This document shows, piece after piece, positions 1 to 12,880 of a stretch of 64,000 nucleotides of DNA. Position numbers and translations under genes: made by a program. Source of the DNA: Gordionus sp. m RMFG-2023. Taxonomy: Eukaryota; Nematomorpha; Gordioida; Chordodea; Parachordodidae. Where the stretch lies: contig NC_088779.1 of assembly GCF_954871325.1 (NCBI RefSeq), positions 16,804,846-16,868,845 of the forward strand. Direction: 5' to 3'. How positions within the stretch are numbered: position 1 is the stretch's first letter; every line of letters begins with the position of its first letter. The notes beneath the pieces are model-generated. The model was not told where the DNA came from, searched no databases, and saw only the letters and a list, made by a program, of their open reading frames with translations.

Positions 1-199
1 ATGTTGGACCAAAATGCAAGTATGTTAAACTAAATCAGAAATAAATTTTAATTCAATTACCAATATTCATATTTTTCGATATTATTTTATTTTTGCAATA
101 TAAAAAAAAAATTATTTTCATTTTGTCTCAATCCTATGCTCCAATTTTTTTAAGACCAAACCTTTTGTGGCAGATGCGAGATTTGGCCAGAGCTTTTAT

Positions 200-2900
200 T
201 TAATTCTTATAAATATTTTATTTTTGGTTATATTCTCAGCTTTACATATAAATAAAAATATATATGTTACATTCCATATTAAATCAACCAAAAAAAGTCG
301 ATTCTCAACCCGACCCCCTTCGATTTTTTTAAAAATTTGTATGTTGGTAGTATATACACTAACTAATAAAAATGTAAAATTTTACTTTTCAAATCGGCTT
401 ACTTCATGAGATATGGCCATCTTTAGAAACGCGAAAATTCCAAAATACAGTATATTTAATTTTAAATATCTCAAAAGGTAATTAGGCTGAAGGCATGATT
501 TAAATTTTATTAAATAGCTCTAGAATAGCCCTTTAATATGATATAAAAATTATTTTATTAATAAAAGGTCTATTACCAAAAACCGGAAATAAAATTGCTC
601 TTTTTTTTTCTTTCAAATTTTTTTTACAAATAGACATTATACTTCTTAATATTTGTACAAAATTTTAGATTGGGACCATTACTGGGCCAATAGTTATTAC
701 CTTTAAATTAAAATAGTTTGGCTTAATTCCTAAATTATGCCAAATATATAGTAATTTACGAAACAAATAAAAAGAAAATTCCTTTATGATCTAGCCGATT
801 ATATTTTTTAATAAATGTTTCGGGCTGTGAGCCCACTAGCAGACATTATATCATATTTAACATATAAGTTTAGCGATTTTATTTTAGACAGAAAATAATT
901 GTAAAAATAATAACTTTATTTAGCTAATTATTTATATTACATGAATATCAAATGGAAAATTAATATTGTTATAAACATATTAAATAAATAATATCATACA
1001 TTAAATTATCTAATGAATTAGAATAATGTTTGACTTTCATTTTTCCTTCCATTGGAATAAATGAATGATATTTTTGTGTCCCGGGAATTAGTTTGGCCGT
1101 TAAAAATCTATTTTCGAGATTGGTTTTTAAATATTCAACGTTGCTGACAAATGTATAATTAATAGCCGGGATATTAATTCTCGTATAATTATATAAATTC
1201 ATAGGAGTTAATATGTGATTCTCATAAGGACGTTGCAGGCTTGCTCTAGTAGCCAACCTCTTTGTAATTCCCCCTAAACTATCGCAAGGAGTTTTGCCAT
1301 GTGCAGTTGCAAAAAAATGCCATTCTACTTTGACCCCAAAATCATTATAATGGTTGTAGAAGTTTACAAAGTTTTTTTTTGTTCTTATACTGGGTAACGG
1401 CTCCATCAGAAAAATAATAAATTATTAAAATCTTATCAAATCTTTCTTTCAAGAATTGAATTAAATTTATTTGAAATAAATAAAAGGAACAAGTATTGTG
1501 TTTTAGACAATCTGATATAACTACGTAATTTATATGTTTGATGGTATACCGCATTCGCAGTAATAAATCATAAATGGATGAAGTGTTGCTTGATTATTAG
1601 TCCAATGGAAGCCTTGAGCGTGATCTTGAACTACAAAAGCGTAGTTCTCTGCAAAATCGGATATTATTAGATATTCCCCATCCTTCAAATTCGATTTTAA
1701 TGACTTAAAAAATGAATATTGTTTCGAAGAAATAAATGCATGAGGAATTGAAATATTTAGAGCCAAATTTTTTGATTAATTGATAAGCTAGAATTCACTT
1801 CTATCATTCATTGTATAACATTTCTAAGATCGTAACGTACTGAATGAGATTTTATTCTAAAGGGATTACAGCACTTTACTGGAATAGAAATAACTTTTCT
1901 AGACATTTAAATTTTTTTGGTAAGGAATAAAAGAGAGCTATTAATTTTATATAATTATTTTAAATTAAAAATAAATTGGATAATGAATACCGATAATTTA
2001 ATTTTCTTAAAAAAATAGCTTTATAAAATTAATCAATAAAAATGACCGCTGTTGCTGTTGGAATTGAATTTGATTTTTATAATAATTATTTTATTTGATA
2101 ATTAATTATAAGTAGAAAATAATCTTTATGAAAATATATTTCTGACGATCACAAAGATAATTTTTTATCCGGCAAATAAAATAATCTACATAATTCACTC
2201 ATAGAATTGCCAGGTCAAAAATCTCGAATTTAAAAAGAATTTTTTTTTTTGGAGGGTGGGGGGGGGGGGGTGGTGAATATAAATATTAAGATGGGGTTCG
2301 GATTTTAGTTTTAATACTATTATTCACAAATATTATAACTTTTGTTAAAAAAATAATTACTCATTTCGTATAATATAGAATTTAAGCCATAATATTTATA
2401 TTTAAAGCGTAATAACTATTGGCCCAGTAATGGTCCCAATCTAGGATTTTGTACAAATATTAAGATATATAATGTCTATTTGTTAAAAAATTTTGAAAGA
2501 AAAAAAAGTGCAATTTTTATTTTATAACCATTTCCGGTTTTTGGTAATAAAATTATTTTTAATAATAAATTTTATATCATATTAAAGGGCTATTTTAGAG
2601 TTATTTAATAAAGTTTAAATTATACCTTTAGCTTAATTACATTTTGAGATATTTAAAATTAAATATGGTGTATTTTGAACTTTTCGCGTTTCTAAAGATG
2701 GCCATATCTCATGAAGTAAGCTGAGTTGAGAATTAAGATTTTATATTATTGCTAGTTAGTGTATATACTACCATCATGCAAATTTTAAAAAAAATCGAAG
2801 AGGGTCGGGTTGAATCTTCAGTTGATTTGATATGGAATACAACATATATATAACAATTAAGATTTAGTAAATATATCACAAGAAATAATAAGAATTAAGA
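200..2900. mobile_element. DNA transposon with long inverted repeats (family Q, copy 1)
   Basis: The segment at about 200-710 returns as reverse complement at about 2400-2900 (for example the stretch around 'ACTGGGCCAATAGTTATTAC' near 680-700 and its mirror near 2408-2430). The arms enclose a minus-strand transposase-like reading region. Near its tip the arm reads ATTCCATATTAAATCAACC (271-289); the copy at 48.77-51.14 kb has ATTCCATGACAAATCGACC at the same place, so both belong to one family. I could not fix the outermost bases or a target duplication because the arms fade into AT-rich sequence. The superfamily is not assigned. Confidence 0.75.
969..1766 (-). pseudogene. Decayed transposase of family Q, copy 1
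   Basis: Three overlapping minus-strand frames (1766-1530, 1554-1345, 1406-969) read on from each other as one protein, so at least two frameshifts have occurred. Visible blocks in order are SDFAENYAFVVQD, then GFHWTNNQATLHPF, then YYFSDGAVTQYKNKKKL, then VEWHFFATAHGKTPCDSLGG, then KRLATRASLQ. The same blocks ([28 protein letters not shown]) occur in the copy at 49.5-50.1 kb. The conserved acidic residues in DFAEN, SDGA and EW would suit a DDE-type catalytic core, but that is inference. I know similar uncharacterised proteins from several invertebrate genomes and cannot name the superfamily. A real start codon was not identified. Confidence 0.6.
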
Positions 2901-4200
2901 TATAAAATTAATCCTAATATATAAAAAATATGGGAAGATTATATTAAATCATTTTTTTTATGTGGCTTGTTGTCAGCCATTAAATGAATGAAATAATATA
3001 ATCACAAAATTTCATAAATTAACAAAGTATAATGCATTCAGCTCAAAGGACAAGTAATTCTTTTAAATGGATCATACATAAATATTAAAAAGATAAGAAA
3101 TCCTATAGTATTGTAGATTTCAAATAAAATCATATAATTTCCAGTTGCATGATGGGTAAATGTGGGCCATAGGCCCACAGGGGGGTTTGGGGGGCAAAGC
3201 CTCCCAACTATGGGGCCTCTTTTGGGAATCTTCAATGGGGCCTTTTGTCTCCCAGTCCACCCCAGTTTTAGGCTTAAAATTTCCACTTCTGCATGTTTCT
3301 GCTATAAAATTCTCCATGTATAATTTAGATTAGAGATGTATCAATTAGATTCATCTATGGCCCAAGTCACTCACACAATCAATATGACATCAACAAGGAC
3401 CCAAATAATATTAATGGGCATTTTATGTCAAATTAAACACCTTTCAATTTCGATAAAAGTGGGTATGTTATTTATGTTCAAATAATGTATAAAACAAAAT
3501 TTTAACTCGTTAGCAATTATATTACCTTAGATAAGTGAATTAAAGGTATAAAAATTTGGTTTGATGTTAAATTAGTCTTAAATTAAAAACTAAATTAGTT
3601 AAAATATTGAATCTAAAATTCAAATTTAAGTGGGAAACATCAATATTAAATTCTTTAAATATTGATCATCTTATGTTCAATAGAAAATTTAAAATTAATA
3701 TTTCAAAATGATTATAAGCTTCAATATACCTTATTCATTTACTATATTTCTAAAAAAAATTTATATCAAGTGCCTACAAATTTTTATCCAAATTGAAAGG
3801 GGGTAGGTTAAAAATCTCAATTTATTTGCTATTTGACATGAAATGACTGAATGTTATATAGAAATGCATTGATACACTTTTTTAGATCCTAATAATAAAC
3901 TATTAACTATAATTGTCAGACACATAGCCAGGAATAGCACAAATATAAATTATTTAAAACAAAACATTATTAAATTTTTTGGAAACAATACAAATTAGTA
4001 TAAGCACAAATTAGGTAACCTTTTCTTCATTACAAGGAATAAAAACATCACTAAAGTAATAGTACAGCATAAAATTGATCGAATTGACTAGCTTTACTTA
4101 ATATACATCAAGATCTAAACCCCCAATCACAAAGAAGATTAAATTTTCATTTATGAATAATATTTTGATTAACTTTTTAAATGATCATTTACTATTATTT
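2900..4200. other. Unassigned sequence with a short GC-rich patch
   Basis: I see no convincing gene here. The stretch at 3150-3290 is much richer in G and C (runs such as GGGGGGTTTGGGGGGCAAAG) and vaguely resembles the GC-rich right end of the nested repeat at 21.93-22.02 kb, so it is probably a mobile-element remnant. The rest is plain AT-rich DNA. Confidence 0.4.
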
Positions 4201-4206
4201 ACCTAC

Positions 4207-4384
4207 CAATTTTATAACTAAAATATTTTTTAACAATATTATATTCCCTCTTAAAAGACTCTACAATATATTTTAAAGTATATAATACTTTCAATGTGTT
4301 TCTTGGAGGATTATCTTCTAAAAGTATTCTTTCATACCAAGATTTAAATTCTGAAATAAATTGGTCTTCAGATACATTTATATC
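4207..4384 (-). CDS. Candidate host exon, unknown gene
   Basis: On the minus strand an open stretch starts right after an acceptor (TTCATAG, exon from 4384) and ends at a donor-like GTAGGT (4206-4201). It reads DINVSEDQFISEFKSWYERI and continues with LLEDNPPRNTLKVLYTLKYI, charged and helical in character and with balanced residue use unusual for the AT-rich background. I do not recognise the family. It lies downstream of PIGC on the same strand but does not resemble the PIGC C-terminus, so it may belong to another gene. The call rests on splice-like borders and composition only. Confidence 0.3.
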
Positions 4385-4878
4385 CTATGAATAAAATTTG
4401 GCTAAATATTAATTTTTTTAATATAAAGATTTAAAATATGCTCAAATCAAAGAGAGTTATATATATAGTAATTGTAAATTGTATAGAGCCATTTGATAAA
4501 TCACAAATCGTTCATTGATTTGAGTCTAAAATATTTCCAAAAGTGAAATATAAACAATTATTTTATAGTAATCCACAATTGGGTCGATGTTAATATTGGA
4601 ATGATTAGTTTGCCTAGGAGAAAGTCAAAGCTTGTGAATCTCAAAATGATATCTTTGATTTAAATTTTGCCTCACTGGTTATCTCTTAGTTTTCCAAAAT
4701 ATACTATACGATTTTCATAAATTTTGCCATATATTTATGAAAAATATTGCATAGCATTCTTGTCTAATAAATAATTTATAAAAATCAGAAGTCACATTGA
4801 ACCAAATAATACATCTGATTCAGGTGAATTATCTAGTTAAGCCCATTTTAATATTTCTCCAAGACTCAAATGGGCTCT

Positions 4879-4977
4879 TTAGATCCAAAAATGCTGGAGC
4901 AGTTTGATATTGAAGCCTCCATCTTCTTGAGCATGCTTTTGCAAGAAGTATAAGAAATAATTCTCATAAAATTCTCT
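4879..4977 (-). CDS. Candidate host exon, unknown gene
   Basis: After an acceptor-like CCAAATAG the minus strand reads REFYENYFLYFLQKHAQEDG followed by GFNIKLLQHFW and a stop. Composition is protein-like, but no clear donor is seen and the family is not recognised. It could be part of the same gene as the open stretch at 4384-4207, or a chance frame. Confidence 0.2.
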   Translation of the reverse strand, partial: REFYENYFLYFLQKHAQEDGGFNIKLLQHFWI

Positions 4978-5649
4978 CTATTTGGATATCTGAACTGCAT
5001 ACATTCTAGACTAATTTTATTAGAGATAAATTAAATAGATTTTTTTGCTTGATATAATTTTCTTTTATCCATCAGTGTTTAAAGTTATAAAAAATGTAAA
5101 ATAAAATAAACTTTAAATTTTTGTAAGATAAAATATTAAACAAACAAGGAATAAATATTAAAAAATTAATTCAAACTTTCAGCTAATATTTAAAATAAAC
5201 CTATTTGAAATAGAATACTATCCAATTCACACTCCCCCACTGGCTATTTGTCTGCATTGACAATGCAATTTTGTGTAGAAATGTATTCAAAAGAAAGTAG
5301 TGTGCAATGACTAAATCTACAAAAAAGGATAGCTATATCATGCTACATTAGCAATACTAATATTGGCTAATCAAATCTTTAACAATAAAATTATAACTTT
5401 ATATAGGGAATAGAATAGCAAAATATATAAATAAAATATAAGCATACAAAAATAAGAATATACTATTTGTTAAATCCGTAATATTAAGCCAATAACCAAT
5501 ATTTAAAAAATTGTAAATCAAATTTGGTACACCTTATAAATTATTGTAGGGGAAGTATAATAACAACTCTTTCTCACTTTCTTTCTTTCTTTTATATTTT
5601 TAATAAAGAAATATATAAAATAACACTATTAAATTTAGAAAATACTAAC

Positions 5650-6406
5650 CAAATATGATTATATTTATCAGGAATCTGGAGTTGAGCATCTTTTGCAGAG
5701 TATATTTGATAATTTTGAAAAAGTGAATTCAATATAAAGGCAAGTGTAGCTAACACATAAATTGTGTCAGTACTAATTGATTGGGTTAAACTAGCTAATA
5801 TTGGAGATAATCCAAAATTAAATGCAGTAAATATGGCAAAAACTTTAAAAGTTTTTAAAAAATCAAAAACATAAGATCGAATATCTTTTGAGACTATAAT
5901 TAAAAACCAATATTTAAAATTAATAAAATACCTGAATTAATTTTAAACAGCATGAAGTTCCCATAAATCTTACAACCCCCATGTTTTTTATTCTTACTAT
6001 TGTCTCCAACTACATCACTTTGATAATTGTTCCAAAAATCTGGTTTTAATTTACATGAATATTTTTTTTCATATGAGCTGTATAATAATCCAACTGAATT
6101 TAAGAATAATGTTAAACATAAAGCAAACTCTAATATAAGTGCTTGCAAATTGGTTAGATAAAAAGTCAACCATTCTTCCTGAGTTGATAACATATAAGCA
6201 AAAATAGTTGCTATATATAATAGGGTGCAATTTATATGTTGGCTAATAATACAAGAGTGATAAGACACCGTTGAAAAATCATAGTTTACAATGTTTATAT
6301 TTTTTTTTAAGCCATCAAAAAAGGTTCTTGCGTCTACATAATTATCAGGAAATCCTTGGTCTCCTTGATAAAGGATTTTTTGCCATTTTCTTAAATTTTT
6401 AATCAT
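5650..6406 (-). CDS. PIGC: PIGC / GPI2: GPI-GlcNAc transferase subunit C (5' part)
   Basis: PIGC is a membrane subunit of the ER complex that adds N-acetylglucosamine to phosphatidylinositol, the first step of GPI-anchor synthesis. Exon 1 (6406-5932) starts at an ATG giving MIKNLRKWQKILYQ and soon FPDNYVD, the N-terminal signature of the family (W-Q-K-hydrophobic-L-Y ... P-D-N-Y-V-D). It continues into hydrophobic helices near residues 50-120. A 38-bp GT-AG intron (5931-5894) follows, and exon 2 (5893-5650) reads FGLSPILASLTQSISTDTIY, matching the family's SPVLKTLTESVSTDTIY region, up to a donor GTTAGT. An ATG further upstream (6490) is in frame, but family length favours 6406. The C-terminal third was not found; an open hydrophobic stretch near 5380-5500 is a weak candidate. 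The gene may be broken or have diverged 3' exons. Confidence 0.8.
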
Positions 6407-6529
6407 CCCTATCCCTAATCTTACAAATAATCTTGATTTGAAAATAATGTCAATCATAAAAACGCCATTATAAAAATAAAAATTATACATACTCGCTATT
6501 TCAACATTATGATTGCCTCCCCTGGCATC

Positions 6530-6830
6530 AAGGAGCTTGAGGCCCCTTAAGAATTTGAATAGCTACAAGAAGAAAAATTTTTTTTATTCCTTAATATCCC
6601 CTTGAACTAAAATAAATTTTATTGATTGTCCCCTGAAAGATTTCTTTTATAATTCTATTAAACAGTGGCGTTTCTAGGGAGGAGCACGCATAGGCTAGAG
6701 CCCCCTAAAAATTTTTAATAGGCCTCTGAAGCAAAATTTTTTTTAATGGCTTCTTAATAACCCCTTGAATTTAAAATAAAATGTTTTGAATGCCCCCTGA
6801 ACGATTTCTTTTATAATTTTATTAAATAAT
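6530..6830. repeat. Tandem duplication, about 150 bp x 2
   Basis: The block at about 6530-6660 (GCCCCTTAAGAATTT ... CCCCTGAAAGATTTCTTT) is repeated, diverged, at about 6695-6830 (GCCCCCTAAAAATTT ... CCCCTGAACGATTTCTTT). It looks like a short transposon remnant duplicated in tandem. No coding content is seen. Confidence 0.6.
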
Positions 6831-6982
6831 ATATAGATGTAAATTTATTATTTAAAAAATAATAAGACTATCTAAATTTTTATTAAATGAATACTATTTT
6901 AATCATTAGATTAGATTAATACATATAAATTATATTTTCACTAGATCAGCTTGCAATCAAATTCTGTGTTAAGAGTAGAACA

Positions 6983-7990
6983 TAGGCGTAACCGGGGGGG
7001 AAGCAAGGGAAAATCTCCCCCCCCTTCAGAAATTTATCACTTTTCGAGGATATCATTTTAAGCTAATAAAAAATATCCCCTTTAGTCCTCTCTTCACACC
7101 CTGACCTCTAAAAATGTATGCATATCTTAAACAATAATTTGAAAGAAAGAATGTAAAAGTTGATATTTTTTTTAAACTAAAATTATTCATCATAATTTAA
7201 ACATTTTTGAAAAAAAGCATTTATATATAAAAAAAAGTGAACAAAATGTTTTTTAAGATGGAATATAAGCTAAAGATGTCTTAAGACAAAAGTTAAATGT
7301 ATCATATTTACTAATAATAGATCCATATAATTACAAAATAATATAATATATATGATATTATTTTTTATAAAGTGAGTAGCTTTAATTTATTTATCTTCAT
7401 GAAGTAAAATATAAATATAAAACTATTGATAAAATTAAATTATAACTTAAATAAAAAAATTAATGAACAATACAAACCGGGGAATATTACATGTCGTAGA
7501 TTTACAGTATTTTATCAATTATCGTATCAAATATTTTTTACCAATAGTGAATTATACAATGGTATATCATTGGAATTATATATTTTACAGAAGACTATAA
7601 AATATGATATGGACATCAGAAAATATCTTTTAAAGAATATAAATGAAAAAAAGTTCTATATTTCAGTAGCGTCAATATCTAATAAGGTACATCCATTGTG
7701 GGATGAATAATATAATGATTAATTTTTATCATTATATTTTATTCAAAATAAATAGATGACGTTAAATAATTGAAAGCTAATTGTTGCTTATATTTATTGT
7801 TAAAAACATTTATTGGTTATGTTTATTAAAATATTAATTGCAATATATTCTATAACTGTCAAATATGTCTGTAAAAGTGGCATTTTACCTAAAATTTTGT
7901 AAGCAATTTTTATAAAATAGCGGAATATCAACTATATGTCTACTTACTTTTTATAATGAAAAAATTATTACAAAGCTTCCCGCGTAATAT
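6983..7990 (+). mobile_element. hAT-like repeat R1, left part (copy 1)
   Basis: It starts with CATAGGCGTAACCGGG and then runs parallel to the copy at 18121-22038: both show CCCCCTTC..AAATTTATCAC, then AATATGTCTGTAAAAG near the end (7862 here, 20580 there). The right terminus is not recognisable here, so this copy is truncated or decayed. The small open frame at 7426-7710 has no counterpart that stays open in the other copy and is not considered a gene. Confidence 0.65.
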
Positions 7991-8359
7991 TTATTAATAA
8001 CATTTTATCACATTTTCAAATTTAATACTAAATGTTGATTTGAACAATTTGGCGTTAAATTTGAAATTTTACTGTACAATATAGAATACAAGATTCATTA
8101 CTATATTGAAGTTATTATTATAATGTATATTTATTTTTTTAGATCAAACTATAATATCGGTGGGGGGTATGCCATGTAAACACTAAATGAAGTCCTATGA
8201 AGAAAATTCAAAGTTATGGATATTTTTAAGAAGCTTTACACTTATCAGAAGATACTCAAGATAAGATATTTTGTTGATTATGTACTTCCAGCTTATACTA
8301 TTTATAATTATAATATGAATTTTCTTATCTTATATACATTTGAATCATAATCAGTACAT

Positions 8360-9200
8360 AGATAGTTACAGCTAAAGATAGGTTTTGGTCTTGTGGAACC
8401 CTAATTATGGACATGTATAGAACTATAATGATCTTGCATTTGTAAATCTCTTAGTTACACCTAAAGAAAGGTTTTGGTACCTGTGGAACCCTAATTGTGG
8501 ACATGTTTTTAAACTGTAATGATATTGCATCTATAAATCCCTTTTAAGGAAGTAGCATTTTAACTATAATGTAGATAAATACATCATTTTTTTACACATA
8601 TACCTTTAAACTGGAATGATTACATTTGATCTATTTTAAATTTGTTGTGTATATCAGATAGATATAAAAGACCACACAATTTGGTTATTGAACATTTCAT
8701 TTCACTCTTGATAGTATATATTTACATTATTTTTGTAATTTATAAGTTTACACAATTAGATATATAGAATATTATTCTTTATAAGGATTAAAAGACATGC
8801 AATTTTATATTGAATATTTATTTTTATTCCACTCAGTAAGTATAAATTAACTATACAATTAGATTTATTATAATATTCTACACTTCCTTTTGCAAATATA
8901 AGTTTACTTACACATATACCTTCTAAACTGGAATGGTTACATTTGATCTATTTTAATTTGTTGAGTATATCAGATCCAAAGTAAAGTGAAGGGTTACACA
9001 ATTAGATATATTGAATTCCTTATTCTTATAAATATAAGAACCAAAAGATCACACAATTAGGTTATTGAATATTTTATTCCATTCTTGATTGTATATATCT
9101 ACATCCTTCCTTTTGCAATTTATAAGAGCAAAAGATTATCCAATTTTATATTAAATATTATTATTCCACTCAATTCCCTTTGAAGCTGAAATGGTTACAT
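8360..9200. repeat. Degenerate tandem repeats
   Basis: Two nested patterns are visible. A unit of about 95 bp containing AGGTTTTGG...TGTGGAACCCTAATT.TGGACATG occurs twice (8375-8540). A longer unit of about 300 bp containing ACACATATACCTT.TAAACTGGAATG and later CACACAATT.GGTTATTGAA occurs at about 8595-8870 and 8915-9200. No coding content is seen. Confidence 0.6.
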
Positions 9201-10059
9201 TAAATTGAACATAGACTATGATTACTGTATTGTATGGGTTGAATCATTAATAAAAAAATAACACTATATCTACTGTTCTGGCAAATTTTTTTAATTTAAT
9301 CATATTTATTTACAGATTCTATGCACATAAAATCTCAATAGTGATAGTAATCATTAAAACTTACACTAAAGAATTAAAACTTAAAATCAGCCATCACACC
9401 TTTATAGTATTATAAGTATACTGTAGTTATCGGGTATAGGCTTCTTTTTTTTTACCCCACTCCTTTTTTTAAGCAACTTTTTTTGAAATGTTGCGCTTAC
9501 AAATGTACGTGCTGCTTGCCAACAAACGTGTGAAGGGCTCCTTATTTTTCTTCTCGTAATTAACCGGTATGACAAAATACCAGAGTTTTACAAAAATCTT
9601 CAAATAAAAATTTGAACATTTTTTTCGCCCAAAATTTTGAGGAAAAAATTTTTGAAGATCAATTTTTTGCGAAGATTTTTTCGCTAAAAAAAATTTTGAG
9701 CTTGCTCAAAGAAGATTTTTGAGCAAAATAAAAAATATTTTTTGTAAAAAAATCTTCTATAATTTTGAGAAAATATTTTAGAATTTTATAATAAAATAAA
9801 ATCTTTTGTAAGGAAATCTTTATTAAAACATTTTTGAAATTTTGATCTTAAATTTTTTTGGTAAATTCTTTAATAAAATTTTTGATATATATTTTTTTTT
9901 TTATTTTATGTTAATGAAAATATTTTTTTTGAATAGGTTGTAAATGTGAGAATCGGTCATAATACCGACTGCATTTTTTTTGATATTTGGAATAAGTAAT
10001 AATGATTATTTTAAATATTTTATGTCATAATTTTAATGTTTTATATTTAATGTAAACTA

Positions 10060-11310
10060 TAAAAGTGACAATTGTAATAATACTCATCTCAGAACCTTTA
10101 AAAATAATTATAATTAAAAAAGGCTAGTTGAGCATGTTTTGAGATGGTTTCAGTGATTGTAAAGCAAATAAAGGTGACAATTGTCATAATACTTATTTCA
10201 CATATTTAATTGAAAATAGAGAAAAATGATTATTTGAAACATGAATTAATATTTAATGTGTAAACTATAAAAGTGACAATTGTCATAATATTCATATCAG
10301 AACCTATAAAAATAATTTTAGGTATAAAATAGGCAAGAAAAAATTTTTTGAGCATGTTTCGAGATGGTTTTAATGATTTTAAAAATTGTCACAATCGTTA
10401 TTTTTGAACTTTTTAAAGCAAGTAGATAAAAATTTATTAAATATAAAATTAAATGAGGATGTACCATAGAAAAGTGACAATTGTCATAATCGTTATTTTT
10501 GAACTTTTTTGAAGCAACAGAGTAAAATAATAAATTGTAAACATGTTAAATTTAAATGTGGATGTACCATAGAAAAGTGACAATTGTCAATCGTTATTTT
10601 TAATCTTTTTTGAATTTTTTGAAGCAAAAGGGTAAAATTATATATTGTAAACATGTTAAATTAAAATTTCAGTGAATATGTACCATAGAAAAGTGACAAT
10701 TGTCATAATCGTTATTTTTAATCTTTTTTGATTTTTTTTTGAAGAAATTATATATTGTAAACTTATTAAATTAAAATTTCACTGAAGATCTACCATAGAA
10801 AAGTGAAAATTGTCTTAATCATCATTTTTAATCCCTTTTAAATTTTTTTGAACTTACAGGATAAAATAATAAATTGTAAACTTGTTAAATTTAAATGTGG
10901 ATGTACCATAGATAAGTGACAATTGTCATAATCGTTATTTTTAATCTTTTTTGAATTTTTTTGAAGCAAATGGGTAAAATAATAAATTATAAACATGTTA
11001 AATTAAAATTTAAATGAGGATGTACTATAGAAATGTGACAATTGTCATAAACGTTTATTTTAATCTTTTTTGAATTTTTTTTAAGCAAAAGGGTAAAATT
11101 ATATATTGTAAACATGTTAAATTAAAATTTCAGTGGAGATCTACCATAGAAAAGTGACAATTGTCATAATCGTTATTTTTAATCTTTTTTGATTTATTTT
11201 GAAGCAAAAATATAAAATTATATATTGTAAACATGTTAAATTAAAATTTAAATGAGGATGTACCATAGAAAAATGACAATTGTCATAATCGTTATGATCA
11301 TTTTAGAATT
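10060..11310 (+). repeat. Left-arm satellite array with 12-bp palindromic core
   Basis: About twelve units, spaced 105-119 bp in the regular part (cores near 10472, 10577, 10693, 10805, 10917, 11036, 11154 and 11273). The usual core is AAGTGACAATTGTCATAATC, in which TGACAATTGTCA is a perfect 12-bp palindrome. One unit (10805) carries a changed core, AAAATTGTCTTA. The palindromic form suggests a site for a dimeric DNA-binding protein; this is inference. Confidence 0.8.
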
Positions 11311-12880
11311 TATTTGCTGAAACGAGCAGGTTTTTAGCTGAAGCCCGTCCATGGGCGGCCTAGCTTAATAATTTTAAAAAGTGCGAGCGAATCGGTTACA
11401 AAATTTTAACAATTAGCGGGCTAATAAATTTTAACTTTAGTTTATTATTTAAAATCTATTAGGTAAACATTAAAAAGAATCTATAAATATAATTCCCAGG
11501 AAATAAAATTCCCATTTTTTAAGATATTAAAAATTAGTTAAATAGTCACTATCTCCGGTCTCTTAGATCTTTCTACATCTACATGTTGGTATATATTAAC
11601 ATTATATTGTTTATTATATTATATATAATCTTTTAGATTTTTCTCATAAGAAGAACCATCTTATTCTCAAAATATTTCAAATTCAGTTTTATTTGGTATA
11701 ACAAATAATTCTTTACCCAATCAAATAAATTCTTCTACAATAACAATTAAGAAAAAGTTCTATAATCTCATATCAGATATGACAACATTTGTCATTGGGT
11801 GGATGCCTGCTAAACATGGCAAAGATGAAAGTTATGCATAAATGCATACCCCAGAACAAAATGTTATATATATTTATGAAAATTAGAAAAATTTTTGAAT
11901 TCAATTTTATAAAAAAAAAATTATATAATACTTTTTTTCAATCTGGTGCCGCCTCGCTGGCGCCAGCAAATTTCATTTTTTTGAGATATTTTATTTTCTT
12001 TAATTCATAAGGCAAAACATTAAATAAAAATAAATAAAGGAGGGAGAGAGAGACAATGGGAAAAACGAACATTTAACATGATTTTTTATAAATATAAATA
12101 AAAAAAACATTAAATAAATGTATCCCACCCAAATTTATAAATGGGGGTTTTATTTGTTGGCCTCAATAAAACAATTATTTTATTCATTTTTTTATTTTAT
12201 ATAACATTATTAATTCCTGATTTTTTATTTCAAAATATAATAAACAAGTGAAAATAAAAATAAAAAACAAGAAAGTTAAAATTAAAAATTACAAATTTTT
12301 TTTTATATATAATGCAAAATAAAAAAAATCTCAAAGATATTCTAAGGAGCATTTTTTAATCGATTCTTATACTTGATGATATTTTAATTATAAAGCTTAA
12401 TCGTACATTGTTAAATAATGTGATATTTTAAATCATTATTTACATAACCTATTTCATAAAGTTATTGTTTACATTGAAATTTTAATAAAATAAAAATTCA
12501 TATATATGACTGATTTAGATGATAACAATATAAATAGATTTTTTGTATGAATAGTATAATCAGAGGGGGGCGTATTTTACTAGATATATCCAAATAGTAT
12601 AAGATCTAAAATTGATTTAAAAGATTAAAGAAAAAATATTTTTAAATTTGTTGTTCCCAAAAATATGATGTTTATATTGATGCATCTTTCTAGTTCAAAT
12701 CCATTCCGGTTGGCTCAAAAAATTTAACATATATGATACTATTATCATCTGCCCAGAGGTTTAAGTGTTTCCCAACAACATCATATTAACCTAATTTAAA
12801 AATAATGGATATGAGTAATATGATAATTTCAAAATATATATATTAAAATAATTTCAAAAGGGAGTTGAGAATTAGATATG
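11310..12880. other. Spacer of the foldback, no recognised gene
   Basis: This is the AT-rich loop between the two arrayed arms. An open frame at 11789-12010 exists, but it is simple in composition and has no recognisable motif. A purine run (GGAGGGAGAGAGAGA) lies near 12039-12054. I see no transposase blocks here. Confidence 0.4.

Noticed and set aside
167-409. Small plus-strand frame at the left edge
   Set aside because: It lies in the inverted repeat of family Q, starts without ATG and has no motif.
3038-3317. Minus-strand frames over the GC-rich patch
   Set aside because: They follow a short repeat-like patch, overlap each other and show no family features.
11789-12010. Gene in the foldback spacer
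   Set aside because: Non-ATG start, low complexity and no recognisable motif.
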